Assembly: GCF_003669015.1 (NCBI RefSeq)
Contig: NZ_CP033069.1
Coordinates: 2,676,501-2,740,500 of the forward strand
DNA: 64,000 nucleotides
Reading direction: 5' to 3'
Source: Acidovorax sp. 1608163
GTDB lineage: Bacteria; Pseudomonadota; Gammaproteobacteria; Burkholderiales; Burkholderiaceae_C
Positions 29,220 to 37,253 of the stretch are shown here, piece by piece; within the stretch, counting starts at the first letter, position 1, and each line of letters starts with the position of its first letter. The position numbers and the translations under genes are program-made. The notes below the pieces were generated by a model. That model did not search any database, was not told the DNA's origin, and saw nothing but the letters and a program-made list of their open reading frames with translations.

Positions 29220-29738
29220 TTGCCCTTTGAATTGAACAGGTGGTGCAGGCGCTGGCATGTGGGCCGCCGCTGCCGCACGGCACCACAGACTTGGATTTTT
29301 GTGCCTGTAACGACCCTGCTTTGCCTCGTCATTGCCATCAGCGATGGCGACACCCTCACCGCCCGCTGCGGCCAAGCCGGGGCCTACCGCCCCCTGAAAG
29401 TACGCATTGCTGCCATCGATGCGCCCGAGAGCAAGCAGGCCTTTGGCCTGCGCTCCAAGCAAAACCTGGCGCGCCTGTGCTTCAAGCAGCAGGCCACGCT
29501 GCAGCCCCTGCAAAAAGACGACTACGGCCGCACCGTGGCCAATGTGCGCTGCAGCGGCCAGGACGTTGCCGCGGCGCAGGTGCGCGCGGGCCTGGCCTGG
29601 GTGTACACGCCGTATGCCAAGCAACACCCGCAACTGCAGCCGCTGCAGCAGCGCGCCCAGGCCCAGCATGTGGGGCTGTGGTCGCAAAAGCGGCCCCAGG
29701 CGCCGTGGACGTACCGCCATCGGCAACACCCGCGTTAA
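29220..29738 (+). CDS. Thermonuclease (SNase-like) family protein
   Basis: Up to 172 residues. The staphylococcal-nuclease fold is recognisable: ISDGDTLTARC (metal-binding Asp), PLKVRIAAIDAPESKQAFG (catalytic Arg and Glu region) and KDDYGRTVANVRCSGQDVAA, then QVRAGLAWVYTPYAKQHPQL. It probably cleaves DNA or RNA, in the periplasm if exported. The start is uncertain. TTG 29220 would lie at the expected transcript start of the TATAGT box at 29209; GTG 29259 or GTG 29301 are alternatives. Only the longer versions leave room for a membrane-spanning leader. Confidence 0.8.
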   Translation: MPFELNRWCRRWHVGRRCRTAPQTWIFVPVTTLLCLVIAISDGDTLTARCGQAGAYRPLKVRIAAIDAPESKQAFGLRSKQNLARLCFKQQATLQPLQKDDYGRTVANVRCSGQDVAAAQVRAGLAWVYTPYAKQHPQLQPLQQRAQAQHVGLWSQKRPQAPWTYRHRQHPR

Positions 29739-29767
29739 CTCAGACCTGCAGGCCTGCCCTGCTGTCC

Positions 29768-31468
29768 TCAGCGCAGCAACGCGAGCACGCCCTGGGGCAA
29801 CTGGTTGGCCTGCGCCACCATGGCCGAGCCCGCCTGCTGCAGGATCTGCTGGCGCGCCAGGGCTGCGGCCTCGACTGCAAAGTCGGCATCCACAATGCGC
29901 GCGCGGCTGGCCGACAGGTTCTGGCTGGTGTTCTGCAGCGTGGACAGGGTGGTCTCCAGCCGCGAAGACTGGGCTCCGATCACTGCGCGCTGGCCGTTGA
30001 CGTAGTCCAGCGCCCGGTCCACTGCCACGATGGCCTGGGCTGGCGAGAGCATCACATCCAGCGTGCTGCGCAAGCCCAGCGCACTGAGGTTGACCGCGCC
30101 GACCCGGGTTTCCAAAGTCTGGTTGGCATTGGCCCCCACCTGGAACACCTTGCTGGTCGTAGAGCCGCCCGAGGTGGCAATCGCCTCAAACGACTCCGTG
30201 AACCCATCCAACACGTTGATGCCCGATTTGCTGCCGCTGTTGGGCACCGTGCTGGTGGCGGTCTTCACATCCCCGCCATCCACATCAAGCCCCCCGATGG
30301 CGCCGGTGTCTGCGTTGTTCAAGTCAAACGCGCCGATGAACGCAGCACCCGCCGCTGCAAACTGGGTTTTGAAATCGGCCGCGCTGGCAAACTGCCCGCT
30401 GGACGCGTTGGCCAGCGCCTGGTCCAGGGTGGAGCCGGGGTTGCTGTTCAGGTAGGTGAGCACGTCCTTGATGCCCTCGCCCCCCGCCGCCTTGATGCGG
30501 CTGTGCATGTAGCGCGCCGCCGAGTAGCTGGCCGAGTAAAAAGCGCTGGTGTTGGACGGCCCATTGATGGCCGCCGCCACAGCGGCGGCACTGGAGCTGG
30601 CCACGTCGGCTTTGACGCGCTCCTCCGCCCCTTGAATGAACTCGGCCGTGCCCTCCACAAACCACAGGTGGTTGCCCGTCAAGTCCTGCCAGTTGGTGGC
30701 GCGCGCCATCACGGCGTGCACCATTTCGTGGGCAATGATGCGGTCGTTGTAGTACGGGGCAGAGCCGCCGTTGGGCAGGTTGGGCGGCACAAAGTCGGCC
30801 ATGTCCACCTGCAAGACAAGATTGGTGCCCCGGCCTTGGGCATCAAAGCCCGTGGCCTGCACGTAGGCCGCCACACCCCCGGCGTTGTCAGTAAAGCCGG
30901 TGTAGCGAATGTCCAGCGCCGCCCCATCGGCCTGGATGCCATACAGGCGGGAGATCAACTGCTCGCTGCTCTCCAGCCAGCTGCCCACGCTGGTCATGCC
31001 ATCAAACACAGCCAGCTGGTTCTCGTCCCCCACCGCACTGGCCCGGCTGGAGTCAAACACCGCCATGCCGTTGAACTGGGTGGCCAGGGCAGACCGGTCA
31101 ATCTCTGCCGCCAGCTGCGCCACCTCGGCCTGTATGGCCTGCTTGTCTGAGGCGCTGTAGGTGCCGTTGGCCGCCTGCACGGCCAGCTCGCGGATGCGCT
31201 GCAGATTGCCGCTGACGCCAGACAGCGCACCCTCGGCCGTTTGCAAAAGGGACAGAGCATCGTTGGAATTGCGCGCAGCCTGGTTCAGCCCCCGGATCTG
31301 GCTGGTAAAGCGCTCGGATATGGCCAGCCCGGCGGCATCGTCCTTGGCGCTGTTGATGCGCAGGCCCGACGACAGGCGCTGTATGGACAAGGCCAGCTCG
31401 CCCTGCACACGGCCCAGACTGCGCTGCGCGCTCTGCGACATCACATTGGTATTGACGCTCAGCCCCAT
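29768..31468 (-). CDS. Flagellinolysin: flagellin with an inserted zinc-metalloprotease domain
   Basis: 566 residues. The N-terminal D0/D1 part is standard flagellin ([20 protein letters not shown], then [20 protein letters not shown]), as is the C-terminal D1/D0 part ([20 protein letters not shown] to the end). The variable region (about 150-440) does not look like ordinary D2/D3. It carries the gluzincin motif HEMVH at residues 247-251 in [15 protein letters not shown], and [11 protein letters not shown] about 20 residues later, with Glu272 or Glu276 as third zinc ligand. This is the arrangement of flagellinolysins, flagellins that build enzymatically active filaments and digest extracellular protein. 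It lies apart from any other flagellar gene in the window. ATG 31468 follows AGAGAACTGCC. A sigma-28 promoter is predicted upstream. Confidence 0.92.
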   Translation of the reverse strand: MGLSVNTNVMSQSAQRSLGRVQGELALSIQRLSSGLRINSAKDDAAGLAISERFTSQIRGLNQAARNSNDALSLLQTAEGALSGVSGNLQRIRELAVQAANGTYSASDKQAIQAEVAQLAAEIDRSALATQFNGMAVFDSSRASAVGDENQLAVFDGMTSVGSWLESSEQLISRLYGIQADGAALDIRYTGFTDNAGGVAAYVQATGFDAQGRGTNLVLQVDMADFVPPNLPNGGSAPYYNDRIIAHEMVHAVMARATNWQDLTGNHLWFVEGTAEFIQGAEERVKADVASSSAAAVAAAINGPSNTSAFYSASYSAARYMHSRIKAAGGEGIKDVLTYLNSNPGSTLDQALANASSGQFASAADFKTQFAAAGAAFIGAFDLNNADTGAIGGLDVDGGDVKTATSTVPNSGSKSGINVLDGFTESFEAIATSGGSTTSKVFQVGANANQTLETRVGAVNLSALGLRSTLDVMLSPAQAIVAVDRALDYVNGQRAVIGAQSSRLETTLSTLQNTSQNLSASRARIVDADFAVEAAALARQQILQQAGSAMVAQANQLPQGVLALLR

Positions 31469-31509
31469 GGCAGTTCTCTTGGTTTGTCTCCAGACAGGCA
31501 GCGCGGACC

Positions 31510-31678
31510 CTAGGAGTCTGCGCGGCAGAAGGCATCGAAGCGAAACGCGCGAAAACCGAGGATCGCGTGGTGCTACCGACAAGCCCAGGGTGGGCCCCTG
31601 GGCGCCGGAGGTAGTACCGCGTGAGACCGGTTTATCGTGCGTTGCAGCCGATGCTCCTTCTGCCGCGCAGACTCCTAG
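31510..31678. mobile_element. 169-bp palindromic MITE-like element in the flagellin leader
   Basis: Perfect 23-bp terminal inverted repeats at 31510-31532 and 31656-31678 begin and end with CTAG. The left arm starts CTAGGAGTCTGCGCGGCAGA. The interior is itself imperfectly self-complementary (for example CAGGGTGGGCCCCTG near the centre and TGGTGCTACC against GGTAGTACC), so the whole element can fold into one long hairpin. CTAG at both ends suits a 4-bp target duplication, as in some IS5-family elements. No transposase is encoded. Confidence 0.65.
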
Positions 31679-31754
31679 CCAGGGGCCCGCAACGACGCAT
31701 GCGCCACTGCGCCAGCGGCGGTGGCATCCACCTCTTTGATCAGCTCTATGAGGG

Positions 31755-31781
31755 TTATCGGACGCCGGGGCGAAAACTTCT
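31755..31781 (-). promoter_or_regulatory. Predicted sigma-28 (FliA) promoter of the flagellinolysin gene
   Basis: On the minus strand AGAAGTTT (complement of 31774-31781), an 11-bp spacer and TCCGATAA (complement of 31755-31762) match the enterobacterial FliA consensus TAAAGTTT-N11-GCCGATAA at 6/8 and 7/8 positions with exact spacing. It directs transcription toward the flagellin start, giving a leader of about 280 nt, of which about 170 is the palindromic element. Confidence 0.7.
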
Positions 31782-31950
31782 GGGAAATGTGAGGAACGCG
31801 CCGCACCAACTTTTCTAAGCAGGTACCCGACATGACGACGGCGCGGCGAAACTCAAGCGTCACGAGCGGCGGTAGGAGCTGCAGGACGTGATCGCACGCC
31901 GGTGGTTACAGGTTGCGAGTGGCTGAAACCGGCCAGGAGCAGACATTCAC

Positions 31951-32109
31951 ATGACCAAACGGCTTCGCGTTGTAATCACCCTTTGCATCGCCGCAGCGTT
32001 TGCTGCTGGCGGCATCTGGTTTGCGCGCGAAATGTCGATCGACGGGTGTTTGGACCGTGGAGGCGCGTGGGACTACAACCAAGCTCGATGCGACATGGCG
32101 ACCAAGTAG
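31951..32109 (+). CDS. Small membrane-anchored or exported protein with two cysteines
   Basis: 52 residues, starting MTKRLRVVITLCIAAAFAAG: a basic start and one hydrophobic helix or signal anchor. The outer part is IDGCLDRGGAWDYNQARC, a CxxxGGxWDYxxxxC pattern that I recall from small proteins in accessory or cassette regions. ATG 31951 follows CCAGGAGCAGAC, a good Shine-Dalgarno. First of a run of four small plus-strand genes. Function unknown. Confidence 0.65.
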   Translation: MTKRLRVVITLCIAAAFAAGGIWFAREMSIDGCLDRGGAWDYNQARCDMATK

Positions 32110-32178
32110 CGGCCAGCAGAATACGGCCACTATCGGTCATTCAACCACTGGGCCTAGCTCGCTCGCAACGCAAACAAC

Positions 32179-32499
32179 ATGCTTAGAAATCAGCTCATCG
32201 TTCAGCTTCCGATAACTGAGTCCACCAGCCTCTATGCATTGCTGCATGTCGAAGAGACGCTGATTCAGGCGTTCTCCCAGAATAGTTTTGCCGTGGTCGA
32301 CGGCCATGACATCGGGCAAAGCAAGTTCAACATCTTCATCTACCCTACGAGCACGTGGGCGCCGGTTCTTGAGCGCGTCTATGCATTCCTGAAGCTAAGG
32401 GGAGTGTTGAACGATACAGTGGTCGCAAAGCGCCTAAAGACCAGCGAGAAGTACGTTGTTGTTTGGCCTGAGCAGTTCAAAGGAGCCTTTGAGCTGTAA
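32179..32499 (+). CDS. Small protein of unknown function, cassette-like region
   Basis: 106 residues, beginning MLRNQLIVQLPITESTSLYA. A mixed alpha/beta pattern with HVEETLIQAFSQNSFAVVDG and FNIFIYPTSTWAPVLERVYA. It resembles single-domain immunity-type or cassette proteins in size and style, but I cannot name a family. Composition is lower in GC than the chromosomal genes. Spacing to the next gene is 82 bp. Confidence 0.6.
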   Translation: MLRNQLIVQLPITESTSLYALLHVEETLIQAFSQNSFAVVDGHDIGQSKFNIFIYPTSTWAPVLERVYAFLKLRGVLNDTVVAKRLKTSEKYVVVWPEQFKGAFEL

Positions 32500-32581
32500 C
32501 GGCGCAACCTGGCCACAACGAGTCGTTCGTTTGCTGGTAGGAGTTTCCGCAAACTGGTCATCCAAAAATTGAGATAGAAAT

Positions 32582-32926
32582 ATGCCGTCAGTCCTGATCC
32601 GTCTTGATCCCCGGCACATGGTGAACCCAGACACTGATCTTCGGTACATCGTGCCTGATCGCTTGGCTGAAGTTTCGAACGGCCTGCTGGCAGACAGCGG
32701 CTGCGACTATGAGGAAATCACAAATGCAATGCTCATCTACCTCTCCACTGCAAACTTGGACGCAGCGCTCCCCTTCGTGATCGAAGTCTTGGAGAACGAA
32801 ATGATCTATGACAACCGGCTTACCGATTCTGCCAAGGTGGGGGCGTCACCGCTCGATCAGTCGGAGCGACCAGCAGACTTCACCATCATCTACCCACGTG
32901 CCGAAGCTGGAGAGCGCATGGGGTAA
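32582..32926 (+). CDS. Small protein of unknown function, cassette-like region
   Basis: 114 residues, beginning MPSVLIRLDPRHMVNPDTDL. It contains DYEEITNAMLIYLSTANLDA and LPFVIEVLENEMIYDN, and ends in ADFTIIYPRAEAGERMG. No signal peptide or known motif. It suggests a compact alpha/beta protein of the type often annotated as an immunity protein; this is an impression, not an assignment. Good ATG start 19 bp after GAGATAG. Confidence 0.6.
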   Translation: MPSVLIRLDPRHMVNPDTDLRYIVPDRLAEVSNGLLADSGCDYEEITNAMLIYLSTANLDAALPFVIEVLENEMIYDNRLTDSAKVGASPLDQSERPADFTIIYPRAEAGERMG

Positions 32927-32958
32927 CCCGCAGTCGGCCATAAGCGGAGATTCGCGAT

Positions 32959-33225
32959 ATGTCGAATACCTCAATAGCTGAGCGAGTGCTTGAAATTGCC
33001 GAAAAGTATGCTGCGGGCATAGTTCCAGCGAGCGCAATTGCCGCAAGTCTCGAGCTACATCTGTCGGCGCTTGAAGGCATCTCAAAAGAAGTGCGGGACA
33101 GGCTTCATGCGCTGTCTGTTTTGGTTATCGCAGAAGATGTTTTGCCACACGAAGCAGAGGGACTCGGCTTGCTCCCTAGCCGTAATTCTCTATCTGAACT
33201 TCAGAGAATTCTTCGCCAGCTTTGA
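32959..33225 (+). CDS. Small helical protein of unknown function, cassette-like region
   Basis: 88 residues, beginning MSNTSIAERVLEIAEKYAAG. Nearly all helical (ASLELHLSALEGISKEVRDR, then LHALSVLVIAEDV). It starts 32 bp after the previous gene. The spacer holds CAGTCGGCCATAAGCG, a near-copy of a string at 6181-6199 after the NACHT gene. Family unknown. Confidence 0.58.
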   Translation: MSNTSIAERVLEIAEKYAAGIVPASAIAASLELHLSALEGISKEVRDRLHALSVLVIAEDVLPHEAEGLGLLPSRNSLSELQRILRQL

Positions 33226-33251
33226 GCGTGAAACAGATGGGCACTATGCCT

Positions 33252-33290
33252 GCTTTGGGCCCGAAGCTGCCGTTCGCTTTTGCCCAAAGC
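33252..33290. other. Inverted repeat after the small-gene run
   Basis: GCTTTGGGC (33252-33260) and GCCCAAAGC (33282-33290) form 9-bp arms around a 21-nt loop. There is no T-run. It lies between convergent small genes and may be a terminator or part of a cassette-end structure. Confidence 0.45.
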
Positions 33291-33306
33291 GGACATCGAA
33301 GGTGGG

Positions 33307-33600
33307 TCACGCCAGATGGAAAACGCGGGTTCCCAGGGGAACATCCTCTTTCGCTATCTGCGGCGGTAACACGAATGGGATTGTGAGGACCTTGGGGCGT
33401 GGTCTTGACCCATAGCTGAAGAGCGGAATCGAGTGAATCCTCGTGTCGACAATCTCGCCATTGGGCTTCAACAGTCGGATTGGGTCTCCCACCCGGACCT
33501 CAGGGACACCTGGCCCTGGCGTCACGCCCGGCGCAAGTACGCACCCAATGTTTGAGGTTTGGAATACCTGTTCAACGGTGAAGAGCAGAGAAGGTTCCAT
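33307..33600 (-). CDS. Small beta-barrel protein resembling EF-Tu domain 2
   Basis: 97 residues. LLFTVEQVFQTSNIGCVLAP, VRVGDPIRLLKPNGEIVDTR and KEDVPLGTRVFHLA follow the order found in the second domain of translation GTPases (barrel strands, then VxxGD). It has no GTPase domain. Free-standing proteins of this kind occur in bacteria without known function. Opposite in orientation to the four small genes before it. Confidence 0.6.
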   Translation of the reverse strand: MEPSLLFTVEQVFQTSNIGCVLAPGVTPGPGVPEVRVGDPIRLLKPNGEIVDTRIHSIPLFSYGSRPRPKVLTIPFVLPPQIAKEDVPLGTRVFHLA

Positions 33601-33900
33601 GAGTCGAGTGGCCGGTTCTGGCCGAATTCTGCCTCACAGGAAACAGAGACAAAGAGCTCTTCGCATTGACTTGCTGGCACTGGCAACAGGAACTGGCATC
33701 CAAGGCAAGGTGCCTCAATGGGTTAGCAAGGATTGAAACGCCTTTGCAGTAGGCCATTTCTTCATATTCCCCTTCAGCCCGGAAAATCCCGATGTATCGC
33801 GCCCACCGTGATGGTGGCTTTCTCAATTCCCATCACAAGGGCCCGCCCAGCAAGCTGCGCCACAAAGCGTTAGCATGCGAATCAATCTCATGCGCGGCTT
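33601..33900. other. 300-bp intergenic region
   Basis: No gene seen. It contains CCACCGTGATGGTGG, a short palindrome near 33808, and GGATTGAAAC at 33730, which resembles the end of some CRISPR repeats but occurs once only. Confidence 0.4.
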
Positions 33901-35217
33901 GTGCTGCCCCTTCACGTGACGTCTTCCACCTCCCTCCCGCCCGTGGCTGCCCCGGCCAGCATCTACCGCCACCCCGGTTTTCTCTCCTTCATCAGCGCCC
34001 GCCTCATGGCGGTGTTTGCCACCCAGGTGCAAGCCGTGGTGGTGGCCTGGCAGGTGTATGACCTGACGCGCGACCCGCTGGCACTGGCCTACGTGGGGCT
34101 GGCGCAGTTCCTGCCCATGCTGTGCCTGTTGCTGCCTGCGGGCGATTTGATCGACCGCTTCTCGCGCAAGAACATCCTGGCCATCAGCTGGGCGGTGGGG
34201 GCCTTGTGCAGCGCCGGGCTGTGGTGGCTGTCGGGCCACGGCGCCAGTGGGGTGGCGGGCGTGTACGCCGTGTTGGTGCTGTTTGGCTGCTCGCGGGCGT
34301 TTTCAGGGCCCGCGCTGCAAAGCCTGCTGCCCCAGGTGGTGCCGCGCGAGCAGCTGGCACAGGCCATTGCGGCCAACAGCATGCTCATGCGCTCTGCCAG
34401 CATTGGCGGCCCGCTGCTGGGGGGCGTGCTGTATGCCCTGGGCGGCGGTGAACTGACCTTTGCCCTGTGCTTTGCCTGTTTTGCCATCGGCACTGCGCTG
34501 CTGATGCGTGTGGCCACCGCCCACGCCAGCCCCGTGGGCCCCACGCTGGGCACCATGTGGCAGCGCTTTGGCGCGGGCATCCAGTTCATTCGCTCGCGCC
34601 CCATCATCCTGGGCACCATCTCGCTGGACCTGTTTGCCGTGCTGCTAGGCGGCGTGGTGGCCCTGCTGCCCATTTATGCCAGTGAGGTGCTGCACGTGGG
34701 CCCGGCGGGCCTGGGCGCGCTGCGCAGCGCCGTGGCGGTGGGCGAGGTGGGCGCGGGGCTGTACCTGAGCATGCGCCCCTTCAACCGCAGAGTGGGCCGC
34801 ACCATGTTTGTGGCCGTGGCGGTGTTCGGGCTGGCCAACTTGCTGTTTGCGGTGTCGACCTGGTTCTGGCTGTCGTTTGCCGCGCTGCTGGTGGCGGGGG
34901 CGGCCGACATGGTCAGCGTCTACATCCGGGGTGCGCTGGTGCAGTTCTCCACCCCCGACCACATGCGCGGCCGTGTGAATGCGGTCAACATGCTGTTCAT
35001 CGGCTCATCCAACGAGCTGGGCGAGTTCCGCGCAGGCACCAGCGCCGCGTGGCTGGGCGTGGTGCCCGCTGCTGTGCTGGGTGGCTTGTGCACCCTGGGC
35101 GTGGTGGGCGGGTGGACGCTGGGCTTCAAGCAACTGCGCACAGTGGACCGCTTTGAAGAGGCGGCCGAGGCCACTGGCGCCAGTAGCACGGCTGGCGCGG
35201 CTGGCAACGCTCCGTAG
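33901..35217 (+). CDS. MFS transporter, EntS-like exporter family
   Basis: 438 residues with about 12 hydrophobic segments. The cytoplasmic loop-2 signature is present as PAGDLIDRFSRKNILAISWA, and DHMRGRVNAVNMLFIGSSNE resembles the MFS_3/EntS group, whose members export siderophores or drugs. No siderophore genes are adjacent, so the substrate is unknown. The start is a GTG at 33901, or a GTG at 33916 a few codons later. The region upstream is the small-gene cluster. Confidence 0.87.
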   Translation: MLPLHVTSSTSLPPVAAPASIYRHPGFLSFISARLMAVFATQVQAVVVAWQVYDLTRDPLALAYVGLAQFLPMLCLLLPAGDLIDRFSRKNILAISWAVGALCSAGLWWLSGHGASGVAGVYAVLVLFGCSRAFSGPALQSLLPQVVPREQLAQAIAANSMLMRSASIGGPLLGGVLYALGGGELTFALCFACFAIGTALLMRVATAHASPVGPTLGTMWQRFGAGIQFIRSRPIILGTISLDLFAVLLGGVVALLPIYASEVLHVGPAGLGALRSAVAVGEVGAGLYLSMRPFNRRVGRTMFVAVAVFGLANLLFAVSTWFWLSFAALLVAGAADMVSVYIRGALVQFSTPDHMRGRVNAVNMLFIGSSNELGEFRAGTSAAWLGVVPAAVLGGLCTLGVVGGWTLGFKQLRTVDRFEEAAEATGASSTAGAAGNAP

Positions 35218-35446
35218 GCGTCACAAAGAGCCGTCGCCAGAAGAAGGCGCACAACGGGTCCCACAACGCAGGCCCCAAGCAGGGACCTGAGCCCTCCCAT
35301 CTGCATCAAAGTGCAACCGCTGCAGCGGCCTTCATGTCGCGCAGGTAAAGCCTGTGGGCACGGGCTTGCATGCCACGGGCAAGGTGCGGCAGCATAGGCG
35401 CTGAGAGCCCTTGGAACCTGTTCATAGACGTCCTGTGTGAGGCACC

Positions 35447-37144
35447 ATGACCCCTTCTTCCGCGCCCCCCACCGCCATTGCCCGCCGCACTTTGCTGGTG
35501 GGCCTGCTGGGTTTGGCCGCTTCGGGCGCATCGTGCACATCTAGCGCGCCACGCCCCGCCCGCAGCGCACACGCAGCACCACTGCCTGCCGGCACCACGG
35601 GCCCTGACACCTGGGGAGTGGCCGACGAGCGCACCACCACGCGCCTGCTGGACCGTGTCACCTGGGGTTGCACGGCGCGGGGCGCGCAAGCCCTGGGCGC
35701 ACAGGGCACCAGGGGCATCGGCGCCTACCTGGCCCAGCAGCTGCGCGCGGGCACCACTGCGGCACTGCCTGCTGCCGCCCAGGCGCAGATCGACACCATG
35801 GTGATCTCGCGCACGCCGATCGAAGCCCTGGCGCTCGATATGGAAGCCCGCCAGCGCGAGGCCAAGGCACGCCCAACCGAAGACGAGCGCAAGGCCGCCC
35901 TGAACGCCTGGCAGCAAGACATGCGCGCCCTGCAGCAAGAGGCAGCCACCCGCCATGTGCTGCGTGCGCTGTACTCCCCCACCCCTTTGCGCGAGAAGAT
36001 GACCTGGTTCTGGATGAACCACTTCAACGTCTTCGCAGGCAAGGGCAACCTGCGCGCTCTGGTGGGCGACTACGAAGAGCGCGCCGTGCGCCCGCATGCG
36101 ATGGGGCGCTTTCGCGACCTGCTGGGCGCCACCGTGCGCCACCCGGCCATGCTGCACTACCTGGACAATGCCCAGAATGCCGCAGGCCGCATCAACGAGA
36201 ACTACGCCCGTGAACTGATGGAGCTGCACACCCTGGGCGTGGACGGCGGCTACAGCCAGCAAGATGTGCAAGAACTGGCGCGCGTGCTCACCGGCGTGGG
36301 CATCTCGCTGCGCCCGCTGGGCGACGAGCCACCGCGCATGAAGCCTGCACTGCGCCGCCACTACGTGCGCGAAGGCCTGTTCGAGTTCAACCCCCAGCGC
36401 CACGACTGGGACCCCAAGACGCTGCTGGGCCAGCCCCTCAAATCCGAGGGCTTGGCCGAGGTGGACGAGGCGCTGGACCGGTTGGCACGCGCCCCGGCCA
36501 CGGCACGCTTCATCACCCGCAAGATCGCACTGTTCATGGTGGGTGACCAGCCTACGCCCGCGCTGCTGCAGACCCTGGCCCGCACGTTTGAGCGCACCGA
36601 TGGCGACATTGCCGCCGTGCTGCAAGCACTCTTTGCCACCGCAGAATTTCGCGCATCACTGGGCCAGCGGTTTCGCGACCCGGTGCACTACGTGCTGGCC
36701 AGCTTGCGCCTGGCGCATGGCGACGCGGTGCTGCCCAGCGTGGAGCCCGCACTGGGCTGGCTGCAGCGCCTGGCCGAGCCCCTGTATGGCCGCGCCACGC
36801 CCGACGGTTATCCGCTGGACACTGCCGCGTGGTCCGGGTCGGGGCAGATGGCCAGCCGTTTTGACATCGCCCGGGCCATTGGGGCTGGGGGCGCCGGAGG
36901 TGCTGGCACCGCCGTAGCGGCCCCGGCATCACCGGACATGGGCATGGCCCCGTCGCGCGCGCCTGCGGCGTCTTCTGCACCACCGGCTGCTGCCCGCACG
37001 CCCCCACCCTTGGCGCAAAGCGCCTACGTGCAGGCCATGCTGCCCAGCCGATCGGCCGCCACGCGCCAGGCGCTGGAGCAAGCCACATCCCCGCGCGAAT
37101 GGAACCTGCTGTTCCTCGCGTCGCCTGAGTTCATGTACGGGTGA
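35447..37144 (+). CDS. DUF1800 family protein
   Basis: 565 residues. The N-terminus has a Tat-like or lipoprotein-like leader (IARRTLLVGLLGLAASGASC). Family features are RVTWGCTARGAQALGAQGTR, LREKMTWFWMNHFNVFAGKG, INENYARELMELHTLGVDGG and SQQDVQELARVLTG. DUF1800 proteins are exported, usually encoded beside a DUF1501 protein, and of unknown function. The DUF1501 gene follows after 109 bp. An Ala/Pro-rich insertion lies at about residues 480-530. Confidence 0.92.
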   Translation: MTPSSAPPTAIARRTLLVGLLGLAASGASCTSSAPRPARSAHAAPLPAGTTGPDTWGVADERTTTRLLDRVTWGCTARGAQALGAQGTRGIGAYLAQQLRAGTTAALPAAAQAQIDTMVISRTPIEALALDMEARQREAKARPTEDERKAALNAWQQDMRALQQEAATRHVLRALYSPTPLREKMTWFWMNHFNVFAGKGNLRALVGDYEERAVRPHAMGRFRDLLGATVRHPAMLHYLDNAQNAAGRINENYARELMELHTLGVDGGYSQQDVQELARVLTGVGISLRPLGDEPPRMKPALRRHYVREGLFEFNPQRHDWDPKTLLGQPLKSEGLAEVDEALDRLARAPATARFITRKIALFMVGDQPTPALLQTLARTFERTDGDIAAVLQALFATAEFRASLGQRFRDPVHYVLASLRLAHGDAVLPSVEPALGWLQRLAEPLYGRATPDGYPLDTAAWSGSGQMASRFDIARAIGAGGAGGAGTAVAAPASPDMGMAPSRAPAASSAPPAAARTPPPLAQSAYVQAMLPSRSAATRQALEQATSPREWNLLFLASPEFMYG

Positions 37145-37253
37145 GGACACCATGGCGCACATCCCCCTGAGTCGTTTAGCGCCCCGGGCCAGAGCGTGCA
37201 AATCCATGTGCCGCCATCGAAGCCATACGCCCGGCTATTGAAAGGACCGTTCC

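Noticed and set aside
31675..31863. Small minus-strand open frame over the flagellin promoter
   Set aside because: It overlaps the predicted sigma-28 promoter and one arm of the palindromic element, with no ribosome-binding site or family similarity.
33730..33739. GGATTGAAAC, like the end of a type I CRISPR repeat
   Set aside because: It occurs once, without regularly spaced copies or cas genes.
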